From the NCBI GenBank assembly GCA_900541665.1, contig UQKV01000015.1, positions 1 to 46,063 on the forward strand: a stretch of DNA of 46,063 nucleotides, in the 5' to 3' direction. The position numbers and the translations under genes were made by a program. Shown piece after piece: positions 25,137 to 33,115 of the stretch (its first letter is position 1; every line of letters begins with the position of its first letter). Below the pieces are notes generated by a model. That model saw only the letters and a list, made by a program, of their open reading frames with translations. It was not told the origin of the DNA and did no database searches. This DNA is from an uncultured Collinsella sp. (GTDB lineage Bacteria; Actinomycetota; Coriobacteriia; Coriobacteriales; Coriobacteriaceae).

Positions 25137-26093
25137 CTACACCGTCCTGATGCGCGGGTTGATGAGCAGGTAGAGCATGTCAACCACGATGTTGATGATG
25201 ATGAAGGCAAGAGCAACGACGATGACGACGCCCTGAACCAGGTTCGCCTCGTTGCCCTGAACGCCCTGCAGAATCGCAGTACCCATGCCGGGGAGGTTGA
25301 AGATGACCTCGATGACGACGGCGCCGCCCATAAGGTAGCCGATCTTAAGACCGAGGGTGGTGACCGGGGTGATCAGCGCGTTGCGCAAAACGTTGATGCC
25401 GACGACGACCTTCTCGGGAACGCCGGCGCCACGGGCCATGCGGACATAGTCCTTATCGAGCTCCTCGACCATGGCCGTACGCACGATACGAGTCATCTGA
25501 CCCGTCAGCGGGAATGCCAGGGCGATGGCGGGCATGATCATACGTCCCAGATAGCCAGCCGGGTTGGTGGTGAAGTGAGGCAGAGCACCGGACGCCGGGA
25601 GCACCTTAAGGTAGGAAGAGAACAGCAGAATCAACAGAACGGCAAGCCAGAACGACGGGGTTGCCAGGCCGGCGATGGAAAAGACGCGGATCACTTGGTC
25701 CGGCCATTTATCGCGGTACAGTGCCGCGATGACGCCGAGCAAAAACGAGACGACCGCGCCGATGGCAAGACCGATGAAGGTCAGCTGCATCGTGACGGGC
25801 AGGGCCGTGGAGATGCGCTTGGCAACGGAGTTGCGAGCAGCACCATAGGTGCCCATGTCACCATGGATCAAATCGCCCATGTAGCGCACGTAGCGCACGG
25901 GCCAGGGGTCGTCCAGACCATACTTCTCATGGTACTCGGCAACCGCCTCGGGCGAGGCACCGTCACCCAACGCCGTATAGGCGGGGTCGGTCTTGGAGAA
26001 CGACATAAGGAAGAACACCAGGACGGTGACGCCCAATGCCATGATCGGCAGCGCCACGAGACGCCTTCCAATCAAACGTAGAAAGTTGTTCAC
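25137..26093 (-). CDS. satB: Sialic-acid-type ABC transporter, permease
   Basis: A 318-residue OppB/DppB-type permease: an N-terminal segment (RRLVALPIMALGVTVLVFFLM), the extracytoplasmic loop with YGLDDPWPVRYVRYMGDLIHGD, an EAA loop (DYVRMARGAGVPEKVVVGINVLRN) and the C-terminus NPRIR. The start is GTG 26093 with AAAGGGGAGAG upstream; the frame extends 11 codons beyond. It is 155 bases from satA, and that spacer holds a hairpin and a candidate internal promoter. Confidence 0.87.
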   Translation of the reverse strand: MNNFLRLIGRRLVALPIMALGVTVLVFFLMSFSKTDPAYTALGDGASPEAVAEYHEKYGLDDPWPVRYVRYMGDLIHGDMGTYGAARNSVAKRISTALPVTMQLTFIGLAIGAVVSFLLGVIAALYRDKWPDQVIRVFSIAGLATPSFWLAVLLILLFSSYLKVLPASGALPHFTTNPAGYLGRMIMPAIALAFPLTGQMTRIVRTAMVEELDKDYVRMARGAGVPEKVVVGINVLRNALITPVTTLGLKIGYLMGGAVVIEVIFNLPGMGTAILQGVQGNEANLVQGVVIVVALAFIIINIVVDMLYLLINPRIRTV

Positions 26094-26128
26094 GTTCTCT
26101 CCCCTTTCTTTTGTCGGTAGGACCAACT

Positions 26129-26156
26129 GGTATATGAGTATGGATACTCATTACAA
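26129..26156 (-). promoter_or_regulatory. Candidate internal promoter of satBCD with a palindrome in its spacer
   Basis: Minus strand -35 TTGTAA (26151-26156), 16-bp spacer, -10 TATACC (26129-26134). A perfect 18-bp palindrome ATGAGTATNNATACTCAT (26134-26151) fills the spacer exactly. The two-base centre is too tight for an RNA hairpin, so a DNA-binding dimer is the natural reading. The hexamers each match consensus at 4 of 6. Confidence 0.4.
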
Positions 26157-26188
26157 GACCCGAGCGACATCGAGGTCGCCCGGGTCTT
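26155..26188 (-). terminator. Hairpin between satA and satB (partial terminator)
   Basis: A 14-bp stem with one mismatch (AAGACCCGGGCGAC with GTCGCTCGGGTCTT on the minus strand) and a 6-base loop, followed by GTAATG with no T-run on that strand. It sits in the same place as the oppA-oppB hairpin and probably limits readthrough into the permease genes or protects the satA mRNA end. Confidence 0.6.
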
Positions 26189-26248
26189 TGTTTCAACTAT
26201 GAGGACGTTGCCTTACGACCGACGCCCCACATATGACTCAAGCGAGTC

Positions 26249-27862
26249 TTAGGCCTTGACGGTCGCGACGCCCCTGAAGGACATGCTCGTCGTGCCGATG
26301 CCCTTGAAGCCATCGAGGGCCTCGCCGTTGGGCGCGGTGGACGGATCGTCCCAGGAAGCGGAAACGGTCTTGACGTGGACAACGGGGTACAGAACAGCGT
26401 TGTCGGCGATGATGTCGAAGCACTCGTTCCACTTCTTCTGCTGCTCGTCGCCCTCGGCGGCAAGAGCCTCGTCCATGAGACCGTGGAGCTTCGCCCACTC
26501 AGCGGAATCCTTCCACGGGCAACGGGTCTGCATCCAGACGTTGTCGCCATACCACCAGTTGAGCAGCAGGTCGGGGTCGGCGCCGAAGCAGGACGGATCG
26601 CCAGGAGCGAGAAGGATATCGTAGGCCTCGCCGCCGTCGATGGCAGCGTAGGTGGCCGGCGAGGTATCGGTCTGGATGGTCACATCGAAGCCGAGGGCGT
26701 CGAGGTCGTTCTTGACCTGAGCGGCCATGCCCTTGATCTGCTCGTTGTCGGTGGTGCGCAGGGTGATGGCGCCCGGGGTGATGCCAGACTCTTCGATGAG
26801 CTTCTTGGCCTTCTTGGCGTCAGTCTTGTACACCGTGGAAGCCTCATGATAGTTGGTGAAGCTCTTGGGCAGGTAGCAGCTGGCAGCGGTGGCAAGGCCG
26901 GCGAAGGTGTTGGTGATCATCTTCTCGGTGTCGAGCGCGTACATGACGGCCTGACGGACCTTGACGTTGTTCCAAGGCTCCTTGGCGACGTTGAACATGA
27001 TGAAGCGGGTGCCGAAACCCTGAACGTTATCGATCTTGCAGCCAGCGCTCTCGAGCTGGTCGACGGCGTCAGCGGTGACGAGCTCCATAACGAGCGTGGA
27101 GCCCTCCTGCTGAGCGGTAACGCGAGCGGTGGGGTCGGTCAGGATGCTGTACTGGATCTTCTTATCCTCGGCAGCATACTCACCGTTGTACTCGGGGTTG
27201 GGAACCAGGGTGATCTCGGTATCGGAGATAGAGTCGTACATCCAGGGGCCGGAACCGATCGGCTGCTTGGCGCGATCCTCCTCGGCCTGGGTGGCCGGGG
27301 TAACACGGATGATGGCCAGACGATCCTTGAGCAAGGAGAAGTTGGGGACCTTGGTCTTGACCGTTACAGTGCTGGCGTCCTTGGCCTCGATGGACTCGAA
27401 GGGCTGGAAGAACGGAGCGTAGGTAGCAGAAGCGGCGCAAGCGGTGTAGGAAGCGACGACGTCGTCAGCAGTGACCTCGGTGCCATCGGAGAACTTTGCG
27501 CCCTTGCGGATGGTGACCTCGAAGGTAGTGTCGTCCACGGACTTGGGATCGTCGGTGGCGAGCTCGTTGAAGGTGCTGTAGTCGTGGTAATCGATGCCGT
27601 AGAGGCCCTCGATGACGTGCCAGTTAGCACCCAGGCCCACAGCGGAGCCGGTGCTGGCGGGGTCGAAGCTGGACGGAGCGTAAGCGGAACCAGCGGTGAT
27701 CACGCCGCCGCCACGGTTGGCGGAATCAGTGGAACCGGAAGCGGAACCTTCGTCGCTAGAGCTGCCACCGCAGCCAGTGAGACCAAGCCCTGCGACAGCA
27801 GCGACGCTGCCGGTGAGGCCGAGGAACGAACGCCTGGACATACCCTTGTTGATGATGGCCAT
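26249..27862 (-). CDS. satA: Sialic-acid-type ABC transporter, substrate-binding lipoprotein
   Basis: A 537-residue SBP_bac_5 protein. The signal has a twin-arginine motif (SRRSFLGL, R10-R11) and lipobox LTGC (C31), so it is probably Tat-exported and lipid-anchored. A Ser/Gly/Asp linker follows, then the family core (KGAKFSDGTEVTADDVVASY; VRQAVMYALDTEKMI). ATG 27862 has AGGAGA 5 bases upstream. It heads the sat-nan run. Family 5 proteins bind peptides, nickel, opines or sugars. The sialic-acid assignment rests on the SatABCD-like gene layout and the nan genes. Confidence 0.83.
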   Translation of the reverse strand: MAIINKGMSRRSFLGLTGSVAAVAGLGLTGCGGSSSDEGSASGSTDSANRGGGVITAGSAYAPSSFDPASTGSAVGLGANWHVIEGLYGIDYHDYSTFNELATDDPKSVDDTTFEVTIRKGAKFSDGTEVTADDVVASYTACAASATYAPFFQPFESIEAKDASTVTVKTKVPNFSLLKDRLAIIRVTPATQAEEDRAKQPIGSGPWMYDSISDTEITLVPNPEYNGEYAAEDKKIQYSILTDPTARVTAQQEGSTLVMELVTADAVDQLESAGCKIDNVQGFGTRFIMFNVAKEPWNNVKVRQAVMYALDTEKMITNTFAGLATAASCYLPKSFTNYHEASTVYKTDAKKAKKLIEESGITPGAITLRTTDNEQIKGMAAQVKNDLDALGFDVTIQTDTSPATYAAIDGGEAYDILLAPGDPSCFGADPDLLLNWWYGDNVWMQTRCPWKDSAEWAKLHGLMDEALAAEGDEQQKKWNECFDIIADNAVLYPVVHVKTVSASWDDPSTAPNGEALDGFKGIGTTSMSFRGVATVKA

Positions 27863-27998
27863 GTCTTCTCCTATCAATAGAGAATCTTACCCGGGAGCAC
27901 CTAGACTTGCCCCCGCGCAACTTGCGGACGATATATACCTTACCTACCGACGAACCCAACTGAGGTGCCGCGCTCGGCGACCGATACATACATACGCT

Positions 27999-28037
27999 TG
28001 AACGGTATTTACTACCGTTCACCGAATTCATTGACAA
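27999..28037 (-). promoter_or_regulatory. Candidate promoter and operator of the sat-nan operon
   Basis: Minus strand -35 TTGTCA (28032-28037), 17-bp spacer, -10 TAGTAA (28009-28014). A perfect inverted repeat with arms TGAACGGTA (27999-28007) and TACCGTTCA (28013-28021) around 5 bases covers the -10, the classic place for a repressor. Ten-base inverted arms CGATACATAC (27982-27991) and GTATGTATCG (28053-28062) flank it. The leader to satA is about 140 bases. Confidence 0.5.
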
Positions 28038-28097
28038 ATGATTCGACAGACAGTATGTATCGACGAGGTGAGATATCAGTCTTCGTCAACCCGCAGG

Positions 28098-28135
28098 ATA
28101 GCAGTGTTGTTCACCATGGCTAGTCAAACGTTTTA
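28098..28135 (-). promoter_or_regulatory. Second, weaker promoter candidate and AAACGTTTTA site upstream of satA
   Basis: Minus strand TTGACT (28122-28127), 18-bp spacer, TGCTAT (28098-28103). AAACGTTTTA (28126-28135, plus strand) overlaps the -35 and is shared with the palindrome upstream of gap. The 27863-28227 gap holds these sites and no recognisable gene. Confidence 0.3.
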
Positions 28136-28227
28136 GCGTTAATAAAACCCGAAATCGGCAGGTAATCACCGCGAAACAAATGATTGAAAATTGACCAATC
28201 ATGTATATCAGTTGTTTAGAAGCGCGT

Positions 28228-30174
28228 TTAGTTTTCGGATCGGTTGGCCGATGCCTGGGCGCGCTCGGCATTCCATGCAACAAGTGCCTCGTGGACCGCT
28301 TTGGCGACATCGGCCGGAACGCCTCGAACTTCTGCAATCTCCTGCTCGCTTGCCGCGCGCAAACGCTTCATCGAACCAAAATGGCGCATAATGGCACGTT
28401 TTCTGGTGGGCCCCACACCCGGAACGTCGTCAAGCACCGAAACCGTCATAGCCTTATCGCGCAACTCGCGGTGGAACGTAATCGCAAATCGGTGGGATTC
28501 ATCGCGAACCTGCTTGATCAGATAAAGCGAAGCGGAGCCGGTCGGCAGCACGACGGGAGTCTCGTCCCACGGCACGAAAACCTCCTCATCGGCCTTTGCC
28601 AAGCCACAAACTGGTATATCGAGGCCGAGTGCCTCGAGTTGCTTAATTGCAGCGGTCAATTGCGGCTTGCCGCCATCGACTACGAGCAAATCGGGGCGCG
28701 AGCCAAAGCGCTCGTCCGCCATGCGCTCGGGAGCATAGCGACGCCCCAGAACCTCGGACATCGATACGAAGTCGTTCGCCTCGTCCAATTCGGCCTGAAT
28801 TTTAAAGCGACGATACTGGCCCTTGTCAGCACGGCCGTTGGTAAATACCACCATCGAAGCGACGGTAAAGGTGCCGTGCAACGTCGAGATATCGAAGCAC
28901 TCGATGCGCAACGGCGGCGCAGGCAGCGCCAGCGCGCTTTCGAGCTCCAGGAGCGCCTGATTGGTGCGATCGTCAGCATACCCCGTGCGCATCATGTAGC
29001 GCATGAGGGCATGGCGCGCATTTTTAGAAGCCATGTCGAGCAGGCGGTGCTTTTCGCCGCGCTGCGGCCTATGGAGATGGCAAGAGCGTTCGCGCTTGCC
29101 CGCAAGCCACTCCCCCAACGCTTCGGCATCCTCAAGCTCGACAGAGAGATTGATCTCGGCTGGAATATCAGCCGTCTCGTCGTAATAGCGCTTAAGAAAG
29201 CCAGATTGAAGCTCTTCCTCATCGACATCCAGGCCTTTATCGAGGATGAACTCACAAGTTCGAACCGTTCGGCCCTCGCGAACGACAAAGACACAGGCGG
29301 CAGAGATAGTCTCTTCTCGATAGAAGCCGATGACGTCGATATCGACGCTTGACGGAAAAACGACCTGTTGGCGATCGTCCAGGCCCCTAATGACTTCCAG
29401 GCGACGCTTGACGCGCGCCGCACGCTCAAAATCGAGCGTCTCGGCTGCCTCCGTCATCTCGGACGTAAGCTCGTCGACGACATCCTTGCGATGGCCCGAC
29501 AAGAAACGTTCGACACGCTTGACGTTCTTGGCATAGTCGGCAGGCGAAATCGCGCCGACGCATGCGCCCGGTCCGCGCCCGACATGGTAGTCAAAGCAGG
29601 GACGCCCGTTTTGCGCGCAAATCATATTGACGATGTCTTCTTCGCCCTTATGAGATTCGACGATGCGGCGGCAGCGGCGCCATTCCGCACAGGATGCCGA
29701 GCAAATAGGAATAACCTTGCGTAGCGTATCGATGGTCTCACGCGCCGCACGGCTATCGGTATAGGGGCCAAAATAGCGCGTTCCCGGTTTATGACGCTCT
29801 CGCGTGTATTTAATAGCCGGAAACAAGTCGCTCTTGGTAATGGCGATAAAGGGATAGCTTTTATCGTCTTTGAGATCGACGTTAAAGTACGGATGGTACT
29901 GGCCAATCAGATTGCGCTCGAGCACCAATGCCTCGTGCTCGGTCTCCACCACGATATAGTCGAAGCTCGCCACCAGCTGCATCATGAGCGGAATCTTTTG
30001 ACGCTCGTCCTGCAGCGTCACGTATTGACGCATACGGGCACGCAAGTTTTTTGCCTTGCCCACATAGATGACATCGCCCTTGGCATCTTTCCAAAGGTAG
30101 CAGCCGGGTTGCGTGGGAACGCGCGAAACCTGTTCGGCAAGTGTTGGAATGTTGTCGTGACCTGCCACATGCAC
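28228..30174 (-). CDS. uvrC: Excinuclease ABC subunit C
   Basis: A 648-residue nuclease of nucleotide excision repair that cuts on both sides of a lesion after UvrA-UvrB loading. Domains in order: GIY-YIG nuclease (about 18-95, PGCYLWKDAKGDVIYVGKAKNLRARM), a Cys cluster, UVR helix pair (about 205-240, LDFERAARVKRRLEVI), the RNase H-like endonuclease (about 390-560, IECFDISTLHG; VDGGKPQL) and a helix-hairpin-helix tail (VPGVGPTRKRAIMRHF). A GTG at 30174 directly follows the murJ stop; a GTG at 30168 is better spaced from AGTAGGT and may be the true start. Confidence 0.95.
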   Translation of the reverse strand: MHVAGHDNIPTLAEQVSRVPTQPGCYLWKDAKGDVIYVGKAKNLRARMRQYVTLQDERQKIPLMMQLVASFDYIVVETEHEALVLERNLIGQYHPYFNVDLKDDKSYPFIAITKSDLFPAIKYTRERHKPGTRYFGPYTDSRAARETIDTLRKVIPICSASCAEWRRCRRIVESHKGEEDIVNMICAQNGRPCFDYHVGRGPGACVGAISPADYAKNVKRVERFLSGHRKDVVDELTSEMTEAAETLDFERAARVKRRLEVIRGLDDRQQVVFPSSVDIDVIGFYREETISAACVFVVREGRTVRTCEFILDKGLDVDEEELQSGFLKRYYDETADIPAEINLSVELEDAEALGEWLAGKRERSCHLHRPQRGEKHRLLDMASKNARHALMRYMMRTGYADDRTNQALLELESALALPAPPLRIECFDISTLHGTFTVASMVVFTNGRADKGQYRRFKIQAELDEANDFVSMSEVLGRRYAPERMADERFGSRPDLLVVDGGKPQLTAAIKQLEALGLDIPVCGLAKADEEVFVPWDETPVVLPTGSASLYLIKQVRDESHRFAITFHRELRDKAMTVSVLDDVPGVGPTRKRAIMRHFGSMKRLRAASEQEIAEVRGVPADVAKAVHEALVAWNAERAQASANRSEN

Positions 30175-32478
30175 CTACTTGCGACGAAGCAGCGCCGAGA
30201 CCTCGGGCATCTTAAAGACGAAGGCAAGGCCAAAAGTCACGGCGAGCGAGACGACGCCTGCAACACAAACGTAGCCCAGGGTAATAAGGATCGAACTGCC
30301 AAGCATTCCGACAAAGTGCTCAAGTGCCCACATGACGCCGACGCCCGCGGCAGCGCCCAAGCCACCGAACAACAGGCCGAAGAAACCGCCATGTAGGATA
30401 GACTTGACCTGAAGGCCATGCAGACGACGGCGCAGCCACCACAGTGAGCATCCGACCAAGACCACGTAGTCAACGACGTACGAAAGCGCAATTGCCGGCA
30501 TACCGTAGCCCAGTACCACGCCAAACAGCAGCACCGAACCGGCCTGACCGATAGCGGAGTACAGGCAATAGCGGCTATATGGTTTCATATCGAGCAGGGC
30601 CGAGAAGCTCTTCTGCATCAGCACGACCACGCCGTAGAGCGGCAGGGAAAGTGCCAGATAGATAAGGAACTCCGACACCAGCGCCACACCGGATTCATCG
30701 AACTTGCCGGCGCAGTAGATCATGTTGAGAGGACGGGCGAAGACGATCAGGTACATCGCAAACGGAATCAGGAAGAAGAGCATCTGGGCGACACCGCGCG
30801 AAATGCCCGTGCGGACGCTGTCGTAATCCTTCTCCTGCGCATCGTGAGAGAGTTCGGTATAGAGTGCCGTCGAAAGCGAGGCGGCGATCAGCGCATAGGG
30901 CAGCGTGTACCACAGGCGCGCATATGCGATGACGGAAGGGCCGGTCTCGGGCTGCACCACCAGCGCGGCGGCATTGGTAATGGAGGTCGAGACAAACATG
31001 CACACCGTGGCGAGCAGCGTCGGGATACCAAGCGCAATCGTCTGTCGCAGCGCGGGGTCCTTAAAGTCGATATGGATATGAGGATGCACGCCATGCTTGC
31101 CGAGCGCGGGAATCTGGCAGGCCATCTGGACAAAGACGCCGAGGGTCGTACCGGCTGCGATCAAGATAATGCCGACCCGCTCGCCAAATTGTGCAGACAC
31201 GGGAGCAAAGCCCATAAAGCTGGCGATGACGATGACGTTGTTGAGAACCGGGGCAAACGTCGACCAGAAGTAGTCGCGGTGTGCGTTGAGAACACCCGAG
31301 AACACCGAGCCCAAGCCATAAAACAGAATTTGGATAGCAAAGAAGCGGAACATGAACGCAGCGGTATCCATGCTGTCGCCATTACCCGAAAGGAACGACT
31401 GCGTCCAAATAAAGCCGGGAGCAAACACGGTGCCCAGCAGCGAGATGCCGCCCAGCACCAGAAGCAGAATACCGAGCAGGTTGCCGACATACTCGTTCGA
31501 TGCCTCGCGGCCCTGCTCGCGCCTCACGCCCATATAAACCGGCAAAAACGCCGTAACGAGCATGCCGCCCATCACGAGCTCGTAGAGCATGTTGGGCAGG
31601 TTGTTGGCAACCTGATAGGAGGACGAGAGCAGCGACATGCCGATGGCGGCCGCCATGGCCCACGTGCGGATAAACCCGGTGACGCGCGACACGATGGTCA
31701 GCACGGTCATGAGGCCAGCAGAACGACCAACCGTGGAGTAGTCCGAAGAACCCATATCGTCTACGTCGTCCTGAGAGTCCTCATGAACCTCATCTTGTGG
31801 CAGCAAATCGTCCACGACGGCAAAGGAGCCGGTCATCGCAAAGGGATCGTCAACCAAAACGGCGTCATCAGCAGGTGCGGCGTCATCGCTGTTCGGCATG
31901 TTGTTACCGGATACGGCATCATCATCGAATATGACATGGTCGCCAAACACCGTGTCAACTTCTTTGGCGGCGACGGTTCGGGCAGAAAACGACAGAGGGT
32001 CCCAGTCGTCATCACCGTCGATGGCCACGCCCTCGACGGGATCGGTCGAACCAAGCGGCGACCATTCGTCATCCGAAAGAAGCGGCTCGTCATCATCATG
32101 AACCGCGGGCTTGGCGGAACGAGCGACAGGAGCGCTCTGCGGCGTGCTCTTTCCCTGGGCTGCCATCAAAAACACCGCCGTCTCATCGGGACGCGGCACA
32201 CGAGGAGCCTCGGAGGCGACCGGCGTCACGCTGGCGCTCGATTGAGCGGCGGCCAAAAAGACAGCCGTCTCATCGGGACGAGCCGAAGAAAGAACCGTAC
32301 GGGGAAGCGCCGTGCCGGCACCGGCGGCACGCAAGTACACGGCCGTCTCGCCCGGGTCAGCGGCAGCGGACCAGGCGTTTCGAATCTCGTTATCGAACGA
32401 AGCAGCCTCGGGCGCGGGCGCCTGAGGAGCCGACCCTTTTGCAAAGTGAGCTCCGCGCTTTGATTCTTCCTGCGGCAT
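30175..32478 (-). CDS. murJ: MurJ lipid II flippase with a long N-terminal cytoplasmic extension
   Basis: A 767-residue protein. Residues about 250-767 are a normal MurJ/MviN core with about 14 membrane segments (opening LMTVLTIVSRVTGFIRTWAMAAAIG; NNLPNMLYELVMGGMLVTAFLPVY). It flips lipid II across the membrane for peptidoglycan synthesis. Residues 1-250 are hydrophilic and acidic and carry three repeats: PGETAVYL (Thr45), PDETAVFL (Thr71) and PDETAVFL (Thr100). In mycobacteria MviN has a C-terminal cytoplasmic part whose phospho-Thr is bound by FhaA. The repeats here resemble such kinase/FHA sites. A GAGAGGA site precedes ATG 32478, and Met242 lacks one, so the extension is probably real. 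It starts 3 bases after ybaK and abuts uvrC. Confidence 0.92.
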   Translation of the reverse strand: MPQEESKRGAHFAKGSAPQAPAPEAASFDNEIRNAWSAAADPGETAVYLRAAGAGTALPRTVLSSARPDETAVFLAAAQSSASVTPVASEAPRVPRPDETAVFLMAAQGKSTPQSAPVARSAKPAVHDDDEPLLSDDEWSPLGSTDPVEGVAIDGDDDWDPLSFSARTVAAKEVDTVFGDHVIFDDDAVSGNNMPNSDDAAPADDAVLVDDPFAMTGSFAVVDDLLPQDEVHEDSQDDVDDMGSSDYSTVGRSAGLMTVLTIVSRVTGFIRTWAMAAAIGMSLLSSSYQVANNLPNMLYELVMGGMLVTAFLPVYMGVRREQGREASNEYVGNLLGILLLVLGGISLLGTVFAPGFIWTQSFLSGNGDSMDTAAFMFRFFAIQILFYGLGSVFSGVLNAHRDYFWSTFAPVLNNVIVIASFMGFAPVSAQFGERVGIILIAAGTTLGVFVQMACQIPALGKHGVHPHIHIDFKDPALRQTIALGIPTLLATVCMFVSTSITNAAALVVQPETGPSVIAYARLWYTLPYALIAASLSTALYTELSHDAQEKDYDSVRTGISRGVAQMLFFLIPFAMYLIVFARPLNMIYCAGKFDESGVALVSEFLIYLALSLPLYGVVVLMQKSFSALLDMKPYSRYCLYSAIGQAGSVLLFGVVLGYGMPAIALSYVVDYVVLVGCSLWWLRRRLHGLQVKSILHGGFFGLLFGGLGAAAGVGVMWALEHFVGMLGSSILITLGYVCVAGVVSLAVTFGLAFVFKMPEVSALLRRK

Positions 32479-32481
32479 CGC

Positions 32482-32982
32482 TCAGTCCTCTCTCGTGATC
32501 GGGGCAACCGTCGCCCCGCAAAATGCAACTAAGTCATCGGGAGCAAGCTCAAGCTGATAGCCGCGCTTGCCACCCGAGATAAAAATGGTATCCCAAAGGA
32601 CGCATGTCTCATCGATCAGCGTCCGGAAGCGCTTTTTCATACCGACCGGGCTGCAACCGCCGCGGACATACCCCGTCGCGGCAAGCAAATCTTTGACATG
32701 CATCATGGTCAGCGACTTTTCGCCTGCGGCGCGCGCGGCGGCCTTGAGGTCGAGCTCGTCGGCAACGGGAATGCAGCACACGACATGGTCGTTGGACGGC
32801 GTCGTGCAGACCAGGGTCTTAAATCCCTGACCGGGCTCCTCGCCAAGCTGCTCGGAAATCGCGACGCCCAGACCTGACGATTCATCGCCATCGTCTTCGT
32901 ACGTATGGAGAACATAGGAGATGCCGGCGCTTTCCAGCTCGCGCATCGCATTGGTTTTCGGCGTCTTAACAGCCTTTGCCAT
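32482..32982 (-). CDS. ybaK: YbaK/EbsC-type aminoacyl-tRNA deacylase
   Basis: A 166-residue protein of the YbaK/ProX editing family, which removes mischarged amino acids, typically Cys from tRNA-Pro. It has the family's VKTPKTNAMRELESAGISYVLHTYE opening, KTLVCTTPSNDHVVCCIPV, the ARAAGEKSL segment and GYVRGGCSPVGMKK. ATG 32982 has AAAGGAT upstream; the frame is open 26 codons beyond. It stands between uvrA and murJ. Confidence 0.93.
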   Translation of the reverse strand: MAKAVKTPKTNAMRELESAGISYVLHTYEDDGDESSGLGVAISEQLGEEPGQGFKTLVCTTPSNDHVVCCIPVADELDLKAAARAAGEKSLTMMHVKDLLAATGYVRGGCSPVGMKKRFRTLIDETCVLWDTIFISGGKRGYQLELAPDDLVAFCGATVAPITRED

Positions 32983-33061
32983 GGCACATCCTTTCCCTCG
33001 CAGAGCGACGCAAGGATTAAGTATAGGGCCAATTCCGCCGCATATGCCATCTCGACACACA

Positions 33062-33098
33062 GAAGCGCCACCGAATCAGAAGGAATCGGTGGCGCTTC
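33062..33098 (-). terminator. Hairpin after uvrA
   Basis: A 13-bp perfect stem (GAAGCGCCACCGA with TCGGTGGCGCTTC) with an 11-base loop, 17 bases after the uvrA stop. On the minus strand it is followed by TGTGTG rather than a clean T-run, so termination may be partial. Confidence 0.65.
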
Positions 33099-33115
33099 GG
33101 TACTACAACGTCTCT

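Noticed and set aside
22203..26081. A 1292-codon open frame on the plus strand
   Set aside because: It is the antisense of satD, satC and satB, a result of high GC and codon bias; it is rich in His/Asp/Gln/Arg, has no recognisable domain, and the minus-strand genes are clear.
27930..28010. GGTATA-like hexamers upstream of satA as NanR sites of the E. coli kind
   Set aside because: Only scattered partial copies occur, without the tandem spacing NanR needs; the perfect inverted repeat nearby is a better operator candidate.
17434..28228. Sialic-acid island as an integrated mobile element
   Set aside because: No integrase, transposase, attachment-type direct repeat or flanking tRNA was found, and base composition looks like its neighbours.
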